This document shows, piece by piece, positions 22,202-32,037 of a stretch of DNA of 64,000 bases. The position numbers and the translations under genes are program-made. Location of the stretch: positions 567,465 to 631,464 of the forward strand of contig MU657182.1 of assembly GCA_026770575.1 (NCBI GenBank), read 5' to 3'. This stretch comes from Pelagophyceae sp. CCMP2097 (lineage: Eukaryota; Sar; Pelagophyceae). The notes under the pieces are model-generated. The model was not told the DNA's origin, ran no database searches, and saw only the letters and a program-made list of their open reading frames with translations. Each line of letters begins with the position of its first letter. Position 1 is the first letter of the stretch.

Positions 22202-22345
22202 ACCACCACCGAATTGGCGCGTCGAGCCGCGCAGGGAGGGTCGCCGACCCTCCCTCCCCACGTACCGACACCCTCCACCCCCATCGAACTTCCCCGTACC
22301 GCAAAGTCGCCCTTGTAAATACTGTTACACAGGCCGAAACTGTTA

Positions 22346-22822
22346 CACAGGCCGAAAAAATACGGGATTAGGAGAGGCCAATAAAGGCATTTTTGGAGTT
22401 TATTAAATTTAAAAACAGGGTCTTAAGACCATCACGAAGTGGGGGAAACCCAGAAATATGGTGGAAACAGACTAAATGATTTCCGGTGATGGCAGGAGGG
22501 CCGAAACGCCGCACCTCGAAGGCGGTATCCATTCGCACCTACGTTGAGCGTGGATACCGCCTCCGAGGTGCGGCGTTTCGGCCACTAGGGCGGAGTTGGA
22601 GGGCGTCCAGAGCCCGAAAAGTGAGGAGTGATGATCGCAGCTCTACTTATCGGCCTGGAGCCAAAATTAATATGGCCGTGAGAGCGACGCGCGGTGATGA
22701 CGCCGCCTAAAGTATACATCGAGACTCGCCATATAGGCCCGACACGAGCCTGCTCCAAGCTGCTCAAGTAATCTGGGAAATCCCAACTAATATCAGGAGC
22801 TCTGTCTCCCTTTTCGGCCTGC
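22346..22822 (+). mobile_element. TIR element with internal hairpin, copy 2
   Basis: It starts CACAGGCCGAAAAAATACGG and ends CCCTTTTCGGCCTGCG. It shares TTAAATTTAAAAACAGGGTC-type and GGTGATGGCAGGAGGG blocks with copy 1, and carries one hairpin (22500-22590: GAAACGCCGCACCTCG against CGAGGTGCGGCGTTTC). The left TIR sequence is also present just upstream (22327), as if the end was duplicated. Confidence 0.65.
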
Positions 22823-22854
22823 GTTAAGGGTTCCCGTTTTGGCCCTGAACAAGA

Positions 22855-22970
22855 ATTTCAACCACCGGACCCTGGCCATACGACCTGGGGCCTGTGGCTT
22901 TACGCCACAAGACCTGCGCCGTGACTCGCGCGACAAGGGCCGATGCGACGACGAGGCAGCAGCAATTATG
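22855..22970 (-). repeat. Inverted repeat arm, partner of 22069-22171
   Basis: Reverse-complement match to 22069-22171, including a GTGGCTTTACGCCAC-type small hairpin present in both arms. Confidence 0.65.
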
Positions 22971-23385
22971 GGTGGGAAATTACAGTGTAATGGATTGTGG
23001 GGTCCAGTAATTATAGTAATTACATGGCAATTACATTTCACACCGACCGAATAACAGAGTAATTGGAAGCTCATATTTTCAAACGCGCCCATTCGGGCTG
23101 CGATGGGTTTTGATGCGTAGGGGGGCCTCTGCCTGGGCTGAGAACCTGGCTTGCAAGCTCGAAGACGAGGCGGTTTTAAGCGGTTTCCAAGATACGAATT
23201 TTGGCGACATCCTCTGGAACCTGATGCCCGACCAAGCGCACCGTTTACCGCCCAACCGACGAGGCCTGGCCGCGATACGGCGCCTGTGGCAGGTGTGCCT
23301 TGTAGGCCGGCACCTTGTGCTCACGGTCCTTCGCGTTCACCCATTTTACCAAGTGGTTCCTCGGTCCCCCCTTCCGTTGCCTTTT

Positions 23386-23760
23386 GCCCCCAGCGGGTCA
23401 TTACGGGTTAATGGGCCCACGTACACAATCACTTACGAATGGTCTCGGGTTCGATTCCCGCAGGGGGCACTCGATTTTGGCGAGTGTTACCCTGGTAAGC
23501 CTCCACTCCCCAGCGGTCACGTGCCCAAGACACGCAGTAAGCCCGCCCCGCGGCAACAGGTTCAAGACCTGCAGTAAGGCCGCCACCGGAGCCGGACCAA
23601 GGCCCGGTGCATTATCGTATTTTGCCTTTCTGCACGCTAAACCTCCCGTTCCTACGGTGTGCGTGTGGGGGAGCGTTGCGATATATATACCGGGTCCCAC
23701 AATCACCTCCAAGGATAATGATCCGGTGAATCCTCTTTTGCCCCAGCGGGTCATTACGCC
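23386..23760 (+). repeat. tRNA-headed dispersed repeat, copy 2
   Basis: Plus-strand partner of 6790-7140. The tRNA-like head is 23386-23469: acceptor-like GCCCCC pairs with GGGGGC at the 3' end, and the T-arm reads CGGGTTCGATTCCCG. I could not fold a normal D-arm or a consistent anticodon stem, so I do not call it a functional tRNA. Confidence 0.6.
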
Positions 23761-25028
23761 TTCCGTGCCCGTACCGCAGAACGGGACTTGGATATACTGT
23801 TATCAAGCAACAGGCAACCAAAATAAATTGTATGGGGTCCATAACCCACCTATTAAGGGTATTTCGCTCCTGTTTGTTTAAACACCATGCTTTTGGATGT
23901 TTTATGAAATCCCCTGGAAACATTGTTCCAAACATGATCCCTGGGGTTCAAGTCGGTGTTATTATATCAGCCTATAGTCAGGGGTTGCCTGGCCGCACTT
24001 GTGTATCAAAAATCACAGGATGTCCAGTCCCGGAGGACCTTCTCCTGGTAGCGTGGGCGCCGAGGCATCTAAAAAAGGCGATCCAGGGCCTGGGGAATCG
24101 ACCGAGGCAAAGCCGGCAGGGCAGAACTCTCGACCCAGGCCTCTCGCAACCCCCACAATTCGCTGGGCGCTGGAGGCGCGTCGTCCCCCACATGGTGCGC
24201 AGCATCGCTTGCGCAGCGAGGGAGGACGGCGCGCGGGGTCCGTGATCGAGTCATATCGCATACAACGACCTAGCAGCACATTCGCCGCCCAACTTCTTCT
24301 TTTAGTATGCACTCCAACTTAAATGTGGCTGCTAAAACCAGCGCCTGCGGGCCCGCCGCGGCTGGATCCACACAGTGGCTGTTTTTCCATCTGGTCTCTT
24401 GGGCTGATGGGGGTGGGGTAGGGGCTTTTAGGGGTGGGGATCACGAGACACCCCCGTAACACCCCACCCACGGTGGGTGGGTGAGAAACCACTTGACCCA
24501 AGTGGGTGGGTGGAGGTGCGGGGTCGCGAGACCACCCCGTGTCGAGCCTCGCACTGCGCCCGAGAAACACCGGGACGTGCGTCTGTCGTCCCCTCCTTTC
24601 GGCCATAACTCCGCGTGGAATCACTTGCACGCTAGGTGGGAGGCCGCCAAGCTGGAGGACGGTCTCTACGCGCACTACACGGACATTCGAAAGGTCGCGA
24701 GTGTAAGGCCTCAACAAGATCGCCTCGGTATACGCCCCTTTGCTGACGAAAGCGCAGACCCTGCTCCGCGTCCTGCTGAACAAAGACGACGACCCGGTCG
24801 GCGCGTCCAACATCCAGGAACAATTCCAAAATACCAGCAGCTTTGAAACTATGGTGGAAGGAAATTGGTTTATAAACGCAGGAGGCAGCAATCTCACATC
24901 AACCAACATTCCGAAAAATCGGCGATTATTTCCTTGTCAATGTCGGAGTGGAATACCGTCTCAATGAAAAGCGGAATTCAGCGATTGCACAAAGGTGCGA
25001 TCGCTGAAAATCGTTCTTTCGTAAACTG
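23761..25028. other. Spacer, repeat fragments, no gene supported
   Basis: 24015-24056 (CAGTCCCGGAGGACCTTCTC) recurs in reverse at 25749-25781 and, diverged, at 5124-5160. 24390-24540 is rich in GGGTGGGTGG-type motifs. No recognisable coding sequence is seen. Confidence 0.4.
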
Positions 25029-25110
25029 GATACTGTGGCCGAGTGGTTAAGGCGATGCCCTGCTAAGGCATTGCGTTCTACGTTCGAGAGTTCGAATCTC
25101 TTCAGTATCG
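25029..25110 (+). tRNA. tRNA-Ser(GCT)
   Basis: 82-nt class II tRNA. Acceptor GATACTG (25029-25035) pairs with CAGTATC (25103-25109). D-stem GCC/GGC. Anticodon stem ATGCC/GGCAT around loop CTGCTAA (25060-25066), so the anticodon is GCT (25062-25064), reading AGC/AGT serine codons. The long variable arm forms GCGT/ACGT with a 3-nt loop. T-arm GAGAG TTCGAAT CTCTT. No intron. A T-run starts shortly after the 3' end (TCTTTTTTGCC), a typical Pol III terminator. It folds completely, so it is probably functional. Confidence 0.93.
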
Positions 25111-25170
25111 TCTTTTTTGCCTTTTCTACCATTTCTTTTTTTTTTTTTCGGAGGAATTCTTTTTGCTTTT

Positions 25171-25630
25171 TGAGGACCCGAAGAAGTCCTGCCGTTTAAT
25201 CAACGTCAGTTTACGCCAAGGGCCCTTCGGGTCCTTTGATTGAAGGATTAGGAATTCCTATCAGGATACCAGTCGCAATTTTGTCCGTCCGTCTGTCCGT
25301 CCGTCCGTCCGTCCGTCTGTCCACGGGTAATCCGTGAGGTTCCGCCTTAGGGAGGAAAGGGCGCCGGGCAGCAACTCGGCCGATTCAGCGATGGTGGTTG
25401 AGAGATATGATCGCTAAAATTGGGAGTGGAGGTCGAGCAGGAGCTCGTTGGAATCATCATGTAAGAAGAAGGTGGTCAGGTTCGAATCTGGTCGGCCGCA
25501 AAATTCAGCGATTACTTAAATAATTTTAATTATTTACGTGGGCATTGCAATGGGATTTGGCTGTATCCTTCGCTGAAGTCAGGTCCTCCGTGTGCCTCCC
25601 AATTGGTGCCTCCGGCGCGCTCTTGTAATA
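25171..25630 (+). mobile_element. Hairpin-headed SINE-like element, copy C
   Basis: It begins about 60 bp after the tRNA-Ser gene. It has the 5' hairpin (GAGGACCCGAAG...CCCTTCGGGTCC), the (TCCG/TCTG)n tract, CAGGTTCGAATCTGGTCGG, the ACGTGGGCATTGCAATGGGA block and the CTCCGGCGCGCTCTTGTAATA end. It lacks most of the A-rich tract present in copies A and B. Confidence 0.7.
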
Positions 25631-26063
25631 ACTTACAAAAGCATGCTTTTTTCCATCGTACACCGTCAGAAGCTCCTCCTACAATCTTAATGGCTTATTT
25701 AAATTAAAACCTGTCAAATTCGTGCTAAGTTGGTTGATCTGACTAGGCCAGGAGAAGGTCCTCCGGGACTGGACATCCTGTGATTTTTATTACATTACAT
25801 TACATGGTTCAGACCACCGGAGGGGTCTTTGGATTTGATAAAATCTAGGCACCCTTTTCCGGAATCGTTGCTTGCTTAAAATCCACCCTGGGTGGGGCTG
25901 GCCCAATAGGGTGTGCCCGCCGAATCGATGACAAAGACAGGCTACCAGGCCAAAAGGCTGTGAATGCCCATGCCTGTGGCGGTGGTTTGTGCGCATTGCG
26001 CTTGACCGCCTCGTGCAAGGAAGGGAGCTAAACACTTTGGCTCTTTGGTCGGTTTTGTCGGGG

Positions 26064-26398
26064 NNNNNNNNNNNNNNNNNNNNNNNNNNNNNNNNNNNNN
26101 NNNNNNNNNNNNNNNNNNNNNNNNNNNNNNNNNNNNNNNNNNNNNNNNNNNNNNNNNNNNNNNNNNNNNNNNNNNNNNNNNNNNNNNNNNNNNNNNNNNN
26201 NNNNNNNNNNNNNNNNNNNNNNNNNNNNNNNNNNNNNNNNNNNNNNNNNNNNNNNNNNNNNNNNNNNNNNNNNNNNNNNNNNNNNNNNNNNNNNNNNNNN
26301 NNNNNNNNNNNNNNNNNNNNNNNNNNNNNNNNNNNNNNNNNNNNNNNNNNNNNNNNNNNNNNNNNNNNNNNNNNNNNNNNNNNNNNNNNNNNNNNNNN
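26064..26398. other. Assembly gap (335 N)
   Basis: Unsequenced. The right edge (26399-26460) has GAGGCTGTAGGTG repeated three times, suggesting the gap is an unresolved tandem array. Any open frame crossing it is meaningless. Confidence 0.98.
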
Positions 26399-27549
26399 AG
26401 AGGCTGTAGGTGGGAGGCTGTAGGTGATTGCCAGCCACATTCAAGAGGCTGTAGGTGACCAGCACAGCAGTGCAAAATGCCGGTCACATTCAATCGTTAC
26501 AATAATGTCATGTATTGAAGTCAATGAAGATCATCAGGTCCTGCGCAATTTTGCTGTCCTCCGACTATTGCGCAGGTCCATCCATGCAGAACCTTAATCA
26601 CAAGACGCGCGCCTATGCAGCATGCTGCTGCGCGGTTGCGAGGGCGGCGCGGGGCTTGGGCCAGGTGCGCCGGTCCTTCTTTCGCCACTGCGCCATCAAC
26701 ATCGAAATAGGACTCAACCTAAGCCAGCCTACTCGCGTTTCAAAGTTTCCTCCGAGTCTAAACGACTGCACCATCATACCAAAGGCGCCCTCCGGGAGTC
26801 TGCAGTACCTCCGGTGCGCCATGGTAATACGCACGCCGGTGTCTCCACGACGCCGCGTGCAGTGACCACGGCGCTACGGTATCGAATCGTTGGGTACCTT
26901 TTTTCTCTTGATGGTATTACATACCCTCTAGAATCTGAAGCTCTTCCTATCCGGATACGCCCCGCACTGGTGCGACGACGCGGCGGACGCGGTTTGGGTG
27001 GCGGGCGCGGGATGGGGCGACGCATGCTTTCAATGGGCGGCAGTCTCCAGCGCTTCGATCCTCGACCGCACAGTGCCGAACGGCGACGTCCGGCGGGTCT
27101 TGGACGGTCCAGCGCGGATAGGGCTGCGGACGTCCATCGCCGGTCGCACCGCATAGGAGCCATCGCTGTGCGGCGCTTCAGTTTGATCAACGGAGCTTTG
27201 ATCCGGAGGAGAGACGGCAGATTCGAGCATCGCCTGCAGCGCGCCCGTACGAGAGCCGCGCCGTCTCGTCGCTCGCCGTCGCGGGGCGCTCGCCGCTGGC
27301 CGAGATGCGCAGCTTTTGACCACACCGCTGTGCCCGCAGCAGCGCGCCCGTCTCGGCGACCCAGACCCAGCCGCGGAGCCGCGAGCTCGTCGGGAGGGAT
27401 TTGAACGACTCATCGGCGGCGAAGGAGCGGCGTCCGAGTCGCGCCCTCTCGGGCCAAAGATCCGCCACTTGCGAACACTCTCTATCTCGGTAGCCGCCCG
27501 AAAGACGTCCGCTGCAAAGTGGTGCAATTTAAGGCACCAGCGAGTCGCC
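26399..27549. other. Gap-edge tandem repeat, then 5' flank of the CCCH gene
   Basis: 26399-26460 carries three GAGGCTGTAGGTG units. The rest becomes GC-rich toward 27,500. The plus frame ahead of the CCCH start is open from 27316 but has no protein-like features, and I read it as 5' UTR or promoter. Confidence 0.45.
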
Positions 27550-27634
27550 ATGTCCTACGGCGACCAGGGCGGCGGCGCTTACGGGGGCAGCGCGTACCCG
27601 CCGGCCTCGGGCGGCGGCTACGGCGGCGGCGGCT

Positions 27635-27668
<34 letters not shown>

Positions 27669-28245
27669 CCGCGGCAGCGTCTGCTTCGACTTCCAAAAGG
27701 GCCGCTGCACGCGCGGCTCGGGCTGCCGCTTCTCGCACGGCGACGGCGGCTCCGGCGGCGCGCCGCAGGGCGGCGGCGGCTACGGCGGCGGCGGCTACGG
27801 CGGCGGCGGCATGGGCGGCGGCGGCGGCGACCGCAGCAGCGTCTGCTTCGACTTCCAAAAGGGCCGGTGCACGCGCGGGTCGGGGTGCCGCTTCTCGCAC
27901 GGCGACGCCGGGTCCGGCGGCGCGCCGCAGGGCGGCGGCGGCTACGGCGGCGGCGGCGGGCGCCCGGCGCCGCCGCCGGTTTACGGCGGCTCGGCGTACC
28001 GCGAGACGGAGTCGCCTCCGCGGCGCGACCGCGAGCGCAAGGAGCGCCGGTCCCGGTCGCGCTCGCGGTCCGGCTCGCGCGACGGCCGCGACAAGAAGAA
28101 GGACCGGAAGAAGCGCCGGTCGCCTTCGTCGTCGAGCAGCGAGGACGAGAAGAAGCCCGTCAAGGCAAAGAAGGCGGGCTTCATGGAGGCCCCCGCCGGC
28201 TACGTCCTCCAGATCGACCACCACGGCAACCCGACGAACCTGTGA
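27550..28245 (+). CDS. CCCH zinc-finger protein with Gly-rich linkers and RS tail
   Basis: 231 aa, single exon. The ATG at 27550 starts MSYGDQGGGAYGG. Two nearly identical fingers, CFDFQKGRCTRGSGCRFSH, fit C-x7-C-x5-C-x3-H and are separated by Gly/Tyr linkers. After them come an Arg/Ser-rich segment (RSRSRSRSGSR), a Lys-rich stretch and a Ser/Glu/Asp block. The layout suggests a nuclear RNA-binding or splicing-related protein; tandem CCCH fingers usually bind single-stranded RNA. The closeness of the two finger units in sequence points to a recent internal duplication. Specific targets cannot be deduced. Confidence 0.85.
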
Positions 28246-28440
28246 AGCGCACGACGCACGAGGCCGCGCCTAACCTTTTCGCCGCCGCGACCCAGACCCA
28301 AAGACCAACGACGCCGCCGGCCGCGGGGCGGAGACCGGGCCAGCATCGGAGGGGCACGTCGAGAGAAAGGTCCCGCCACCGCGAACAAGTCGATCTCCTC
28401 GAGGCCCGCCGGCCCAACCGACGTGGACTCCTTCCCACGG

Positions 28441-28502
28441 TGGATTCAAAGCCCTCTTAGGGGGGTCACGGTGGATTCAAAGCCCTCTTAGGGGGGTTTG
28501 CA
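28441..28502 (+). repeat. 31-bp tandem duplication
   Basis: TGGATTCAAAGCCCTCTTAG plus GGGGGTCACGG is present twice in a row with exact identity over the overlapping part, between the CCCH gene and the next gene. Confidence 0.85.
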
Positions 28503-28762
28503 CCAACGCCGTTTTGCAAGTCGTTGCAGAGTCGTCTGGGAGATCTCAAGGTCGACGCCCTTCTCGACGCCGCCGTTCGAGGCGGCGCGTGCGATTCGAT
28601 GCGGTTTCGGCCTGTCTCCAAACTGTTTGCAGAACTTTATAATCGTGACCCTCACGGAGCCGACGTGTGCCGTGGCTGGATGCGCGCGGCCGAGTAGCGG
28701 CGCTGCACGCTCGCGCCGGAGCATTTGCCCCTGGCCGGCGCCGCGGTTGCACCCCCGGCGGT

Positions 28763-30322
28763 ATGTCGTCGCAGCCGCCGCAGCCGTCGACGCTGGGCCT
28801 GTCGAGTCAGGCCGGCAACGTCCTCGAGCGCGCGCGCGGCATCGCGGTGGAGCGGAGCCACCGCGCCGTCGAGCCGGGCGACCTGCTCCTCGCCCTCGCC
28901 CTCGCCGCCGACGACGGCCTGGGCGTCGAATACCTCGCCTCGAAGAAGGACGTCGCGGCGCCGGAGGAGGTCCCGGAGGAAGCGGCCGTCGGCGCGTACT
29001 CGGACAACGCCTTGATCATCCTCGCGTCGGCCAAGTGGCGCGCCGCCGACAAGGGCAAGAGCATCGTCGGCACCGAGGACATTTTGTGGGCGCTCTTCTC
29101 GAGCTCGCACTCCATGTCCCGGTCGAGCGCCGTCAAGCAGCTCGAGGACCGCGGCGTGAATTTCGACATGGTCTTCGGCAAGGCCAAGCTGAGCCCCGAG
29201 GCTCGGCTGGCCTTTAAGGAGGCCATCGAGCACGCCAACTCGACTGGCGCCGACGGCGCCGCAAAGGTCGTCGGCGCCGAAGATCTACTTTGGGCCCTCT
29301 TCCGCCACGCGCCCCCGGACTCCAGAGCCGCCAACTGGGTCACGTCGCAGCATATCCGCAGCTGGCCGCGCAATGCGGTGGAAGACGACGGCGAAGACGA
29401 CGCGTCGGCCGCGGCCGCGGCCGAAAATGAGCCAGAGGGCCGCCAACGCAGCGGCAGCGCGGCGTCCGGGGCCGCGTCGCAGACGCTGGCACGCTTGTTC
29501 GTCATCGGCGGCATCGCCGGGACTTTGGAGACGGTCGTTCAGCAACCGTTGGTGTTTTTGAAGACCATGGCGCAGGTCGACCCGCACTTTGGCTTCGGGC
29601 GCGCTCTACGGCAGCCCTCGCTGCTCTTCCGCGGCGTCGCCGTCAACGCGCTGAGCATCGGGCCCATCTCCGCCGTCCAGCTCGCCGCGCACGGCGGCAT
29701 CGACGCTCTACTCCGCAGGAACGTCTCCGAGAAGACGGCCGACCACATCACGACCAAGATCGTCGCCTCGGCTCTCGCCGGCGTCGTCTCCTGTCTCGTC
29801 GTGACGCCGGCGGAGGTGGTCATGGTCGCGCAGCAGACGACGGGGCAGAGCTTCGCCGCCGTGGTCCGCGACTTGTGGCGCCTCCACGGCGGCCTCCCGA
29901 CCTTCTTCCGCGGCAACGTCGCCACGGTCGCGCGCGAGGCCGCCTGGACCTGTGGGTTCTTCGGCGTCACGCCCTACATCAAGCAGGCGCTGCAGGAAGA
30001 CTCCAAGTATTTCCGCCAGCACGAGGTGGCCGCGGCGGCGTGCGCCTCCATCGTCGCGGGCCAGCTCGCCGCGTCGCTGTCGCAGCCGGCGGACGTCGTC
30101 GCCTCGCTGATGAAGGAGGACACGGGCATCACGGGCCGCGCCCGCCGGTTCCGCGGCGTCGTGGACGCGTCCCAGCATTTGTACGCGCAGTCGGGCTTCG
30201 GCGGCTTCTTCCGCGGCCTCGGCGCGAGGAGCGTGCGGTGCTGCGGCGCGGTGTTCATCATGGGCGAGACGCAGACGGCGCTCCAGACGCTGATGGACAC
30301 CAACGGCGTTTTGATGGCGTAA
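28763..30322 (+). CDS. Clp-N domain / mitochondrial carrier-family fusion protein
   Basis: 519 aa from the ATG at 28763 (MSSQPPQPSTLGLSSQAGN); the frame is open to an earlier ATG at 28667. Residues about 17-180 contain ClpA/ClpB N-terminal-type repeats: NVLERARGIAVERSHRAVEP then GDLLLALAL; later LIILASAKWRAADKGKSIVG then TEDILWALF; then VVGAEDLLWALF. Residues about 240-519 are three carrier-type repeats, with helices ARLFVIGGIAGTLETVVQQP, IVASALAGVVSCLVVTPAEV and ASIVAGQLAASLSQPADVV. The PX[DE]XX[KR] signature is degenerate (PLVFLK, PAEVVM, PADVVA). Carriers move metabolites across organelle membranes; Clp-N domains bind substrates or adaptors. The pairing in one uninterrupted frame is unusual. 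No ATPase domain is present. Confidence 0.75.
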   Translation: MSSQPPQPSTLGLSSQAGNVLERARGIAVERSHRAVEPGDLLLALALAADDGLGVEYLASKKDVAAPEEVPEEAAVGAYSDNALIILASAKWRAADKGKSIVGTEDILWALFSSSHSMSRSSAVKQLEDRGVNFDMVFGKAKLSPEARLAFKEAIEHANSTGADGAAKVVGAEDLLWALFRHAPPDSRAANWVTSQHIRSWPRNAVEDDGEDDASAAAAAENEPEGRQRSGSAASGAASQTLARLFVIGGIAGTLETVVQQPLVFLKTMAQVDPHFGFGRALRQPSLLFRGVAVNALSIGPISAVQLAAHGGIDALLRRNVSEKTADHITTKIVASALAGVVSCLVVTPAEVVMVAQQTTGQSFAAVVRDLWRLHGGLPTFFRGNVATVAREAAWTCGFFGVTPYIKQALQEDSKYFRQHEVAAAACASIVAGQLAASLSQPADVVASLMKEDTGITGRARRFRGVVDASQHLYAQSGFGGFFRGLGARSVRCCGAVFIMGETQTALQTLMDTNGVLMA

Positions 30323-30625
30323 ACGAAGGGCGTTTTGACGGCATAATAACGCAGTTCGACTGCCTAAGGGCATTTTCCCACCGACGCCCCGGCATTCCGC
30401 AGACTAATCATTCGCCACAAACCCCGGGCCTTCGCACGCCGTATTCCCTTGCGACGGCTCCGCGCTGCGGCTCGGAGCATCCGGAAGCGTCAACTTGAGA
30501 ACAATCCGAAGAATTGAAGAATTTCCGAAAGACCTGACTCGCGGAGCCGCACTACCCGAGTCTGGACCATCTGTGTCAGGGGCTCTCGACCACGGCGCGC
30601 GGCAACCACGCAAAGGACGCAGAGG
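30323..30625. promoter_or_regulatory. Intergenic spacer, likely promoter of the EF-hand gene
   Basis: About 300 bp without coding features between two plus-strand genes. No clear TATA or other motif is seen. Confidence 0.3.
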
Positions 30626-32017
30626 ATGCCCGTCAGCCGGATGCGGACCGCGCCGCGCTGCGCGTGGCTCGTTGCGCTCTGCCTGGTAAAGTCGGCGGGT
30701 GGGCTTTTCCTCCTCGGCAGTGCCGTCTCCGCCCCTAGCAAGTACACTCAACGGTTCGACGCCATGGTCGACGACTTCCGCAAGCACCGGCCCCAGGAGA
30801 TCGATCTGGTCGACGACCCGCGCTTTCGAGAGCTGCTCCATTCTTGCCGGTCAGCGCTCGACGACACCAAAGTCGTCCTCGCGTTCCAGGTGCGGCCCTG
30901 CACAGAGAAAACCCTGCGACGATGCAGCCGAGGACCCTTCGACGAGACACCTGACGTAGCAATTGAGGTTCTCTACCTAGCACTTGAGGTTTCTCTGCCA
31001 ATAGGTGCTCTACGAAGACCTGGCGCCCGTGCGCATCGGCGGCGACCTCATCTTCCGCAAACTCGATCGGGCAGTCCAGGACGTCCGCGGCAGCGAATCA
31101 AAGGCGCCGTCGACGCGCGCAATCGTCCAGGACGCGGCGGCCGCCGCGCTCGTGGAGGAGAAGAGGTTAGCATATGACGCCAGCACAAAGGAATACCTCG
31201 CCGCCCTCGCCTGGCCGCAGCCCATCGTCGACGAGTTCGTGGCGCGCGTCGCCGCGGAGGTGGAGCGCGAGACGCTCGCGCTGGCGGCGGCGCGCCGGGT
31301 CTTTGAGGCGGTGGACGCCGACGGAAGTGGCGCCCTCGGCAAGTCCGAGCTCGTCGAATTCGGCGACGTCATCCGCTCGCGCGGGCCCGCGTCCGAAGCC
31401 CGCAGCGGAGATGACGGATGATGGTGTGCCTTGATAGGTTCGGCCAGTGCAAAGATTGCACATGCGACAAGGTGCGGTCGTGCGCGGCCGTGGACCGCTT
31501 GATGGCAGAAGTGGAGCAGGAAGACGAGCTCTCCTTCTCCGACTTTATGGTCGGCTTCGCCAGAGCGTTCTCCGCCGACGACGTGCGGCGCACGGAGATT
31601 CTGAGGGGTGGGGACATGTCCGATGAGATCGTGAACGAATTGTTGAGTCGCGGCCGGTCCACCATCCCCTTCGCCGCGCCCTCGCCAAGGGCGAGCAAGC
31701 ACCGACTCCGCTTCGACTCCATGGTCGACGAGTTCGTCACGTGGTGCGCTTATGGCAATAGAGAGGGCCCCTTTCCGCCCGCGACGCGACGCCTTTTTAG
31801 GGGCGACGACCCGGCAGTCGTCGAGTCGGCCCAGAAGAAGAACGCGCGCCTGGCCATCGTGCTGGACGGCTGCTTCGCCGGGGCGAAGAACCCGAGCGTC
31901 GTCTCGGCCCTAAGGGTGCTCTACGAGGACTACCGCGCTTTACGCCTCGTCGGTGACCTCATCTTCAAGCTCATGCGCTCCCTCGTCGGACAGCCCACGA
32001 AGAACGTCCTCGACTGA
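30626..32017 (+). CDS. Secreted-type EF-hand protein with a duplicated flanking domain
   Basis: The start (ATG 30626 or 30641) gives a hydrophobic leader. Exon 1 (30626-30889) joins 31005 in phase 0 (115-nt intron, GTGCGG...AATAG). The last exon ends at 32017; the second splice lies between 31367 and 31472 and is not fixed. The centre holds a canonical EF loop, DADGSGALGKSE, followed by a second EF-like helix pair (DRLMAEVEQEDELSFSDFM). A domain flanks this on both sides: KYTQRFDAMVDDF ... VLYEDLAPVRIGGDLIF, and KHRLRFDSMVDEF ... VLYEDYRALRLVGDLIF. The first splice falls exactly at VLYED, which supports it. The flanking domain is not one I recognise. Calcium binding is expected for the EF loop. 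Confidence 0.7.
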
Positions 32018-32037
32018 GGCGTGATAACTAAATGAAC

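Noticed and set aside
25790..26493. Open frames crossing the N gap
   Set aside because: They are translations through unknown bases and carry no information.
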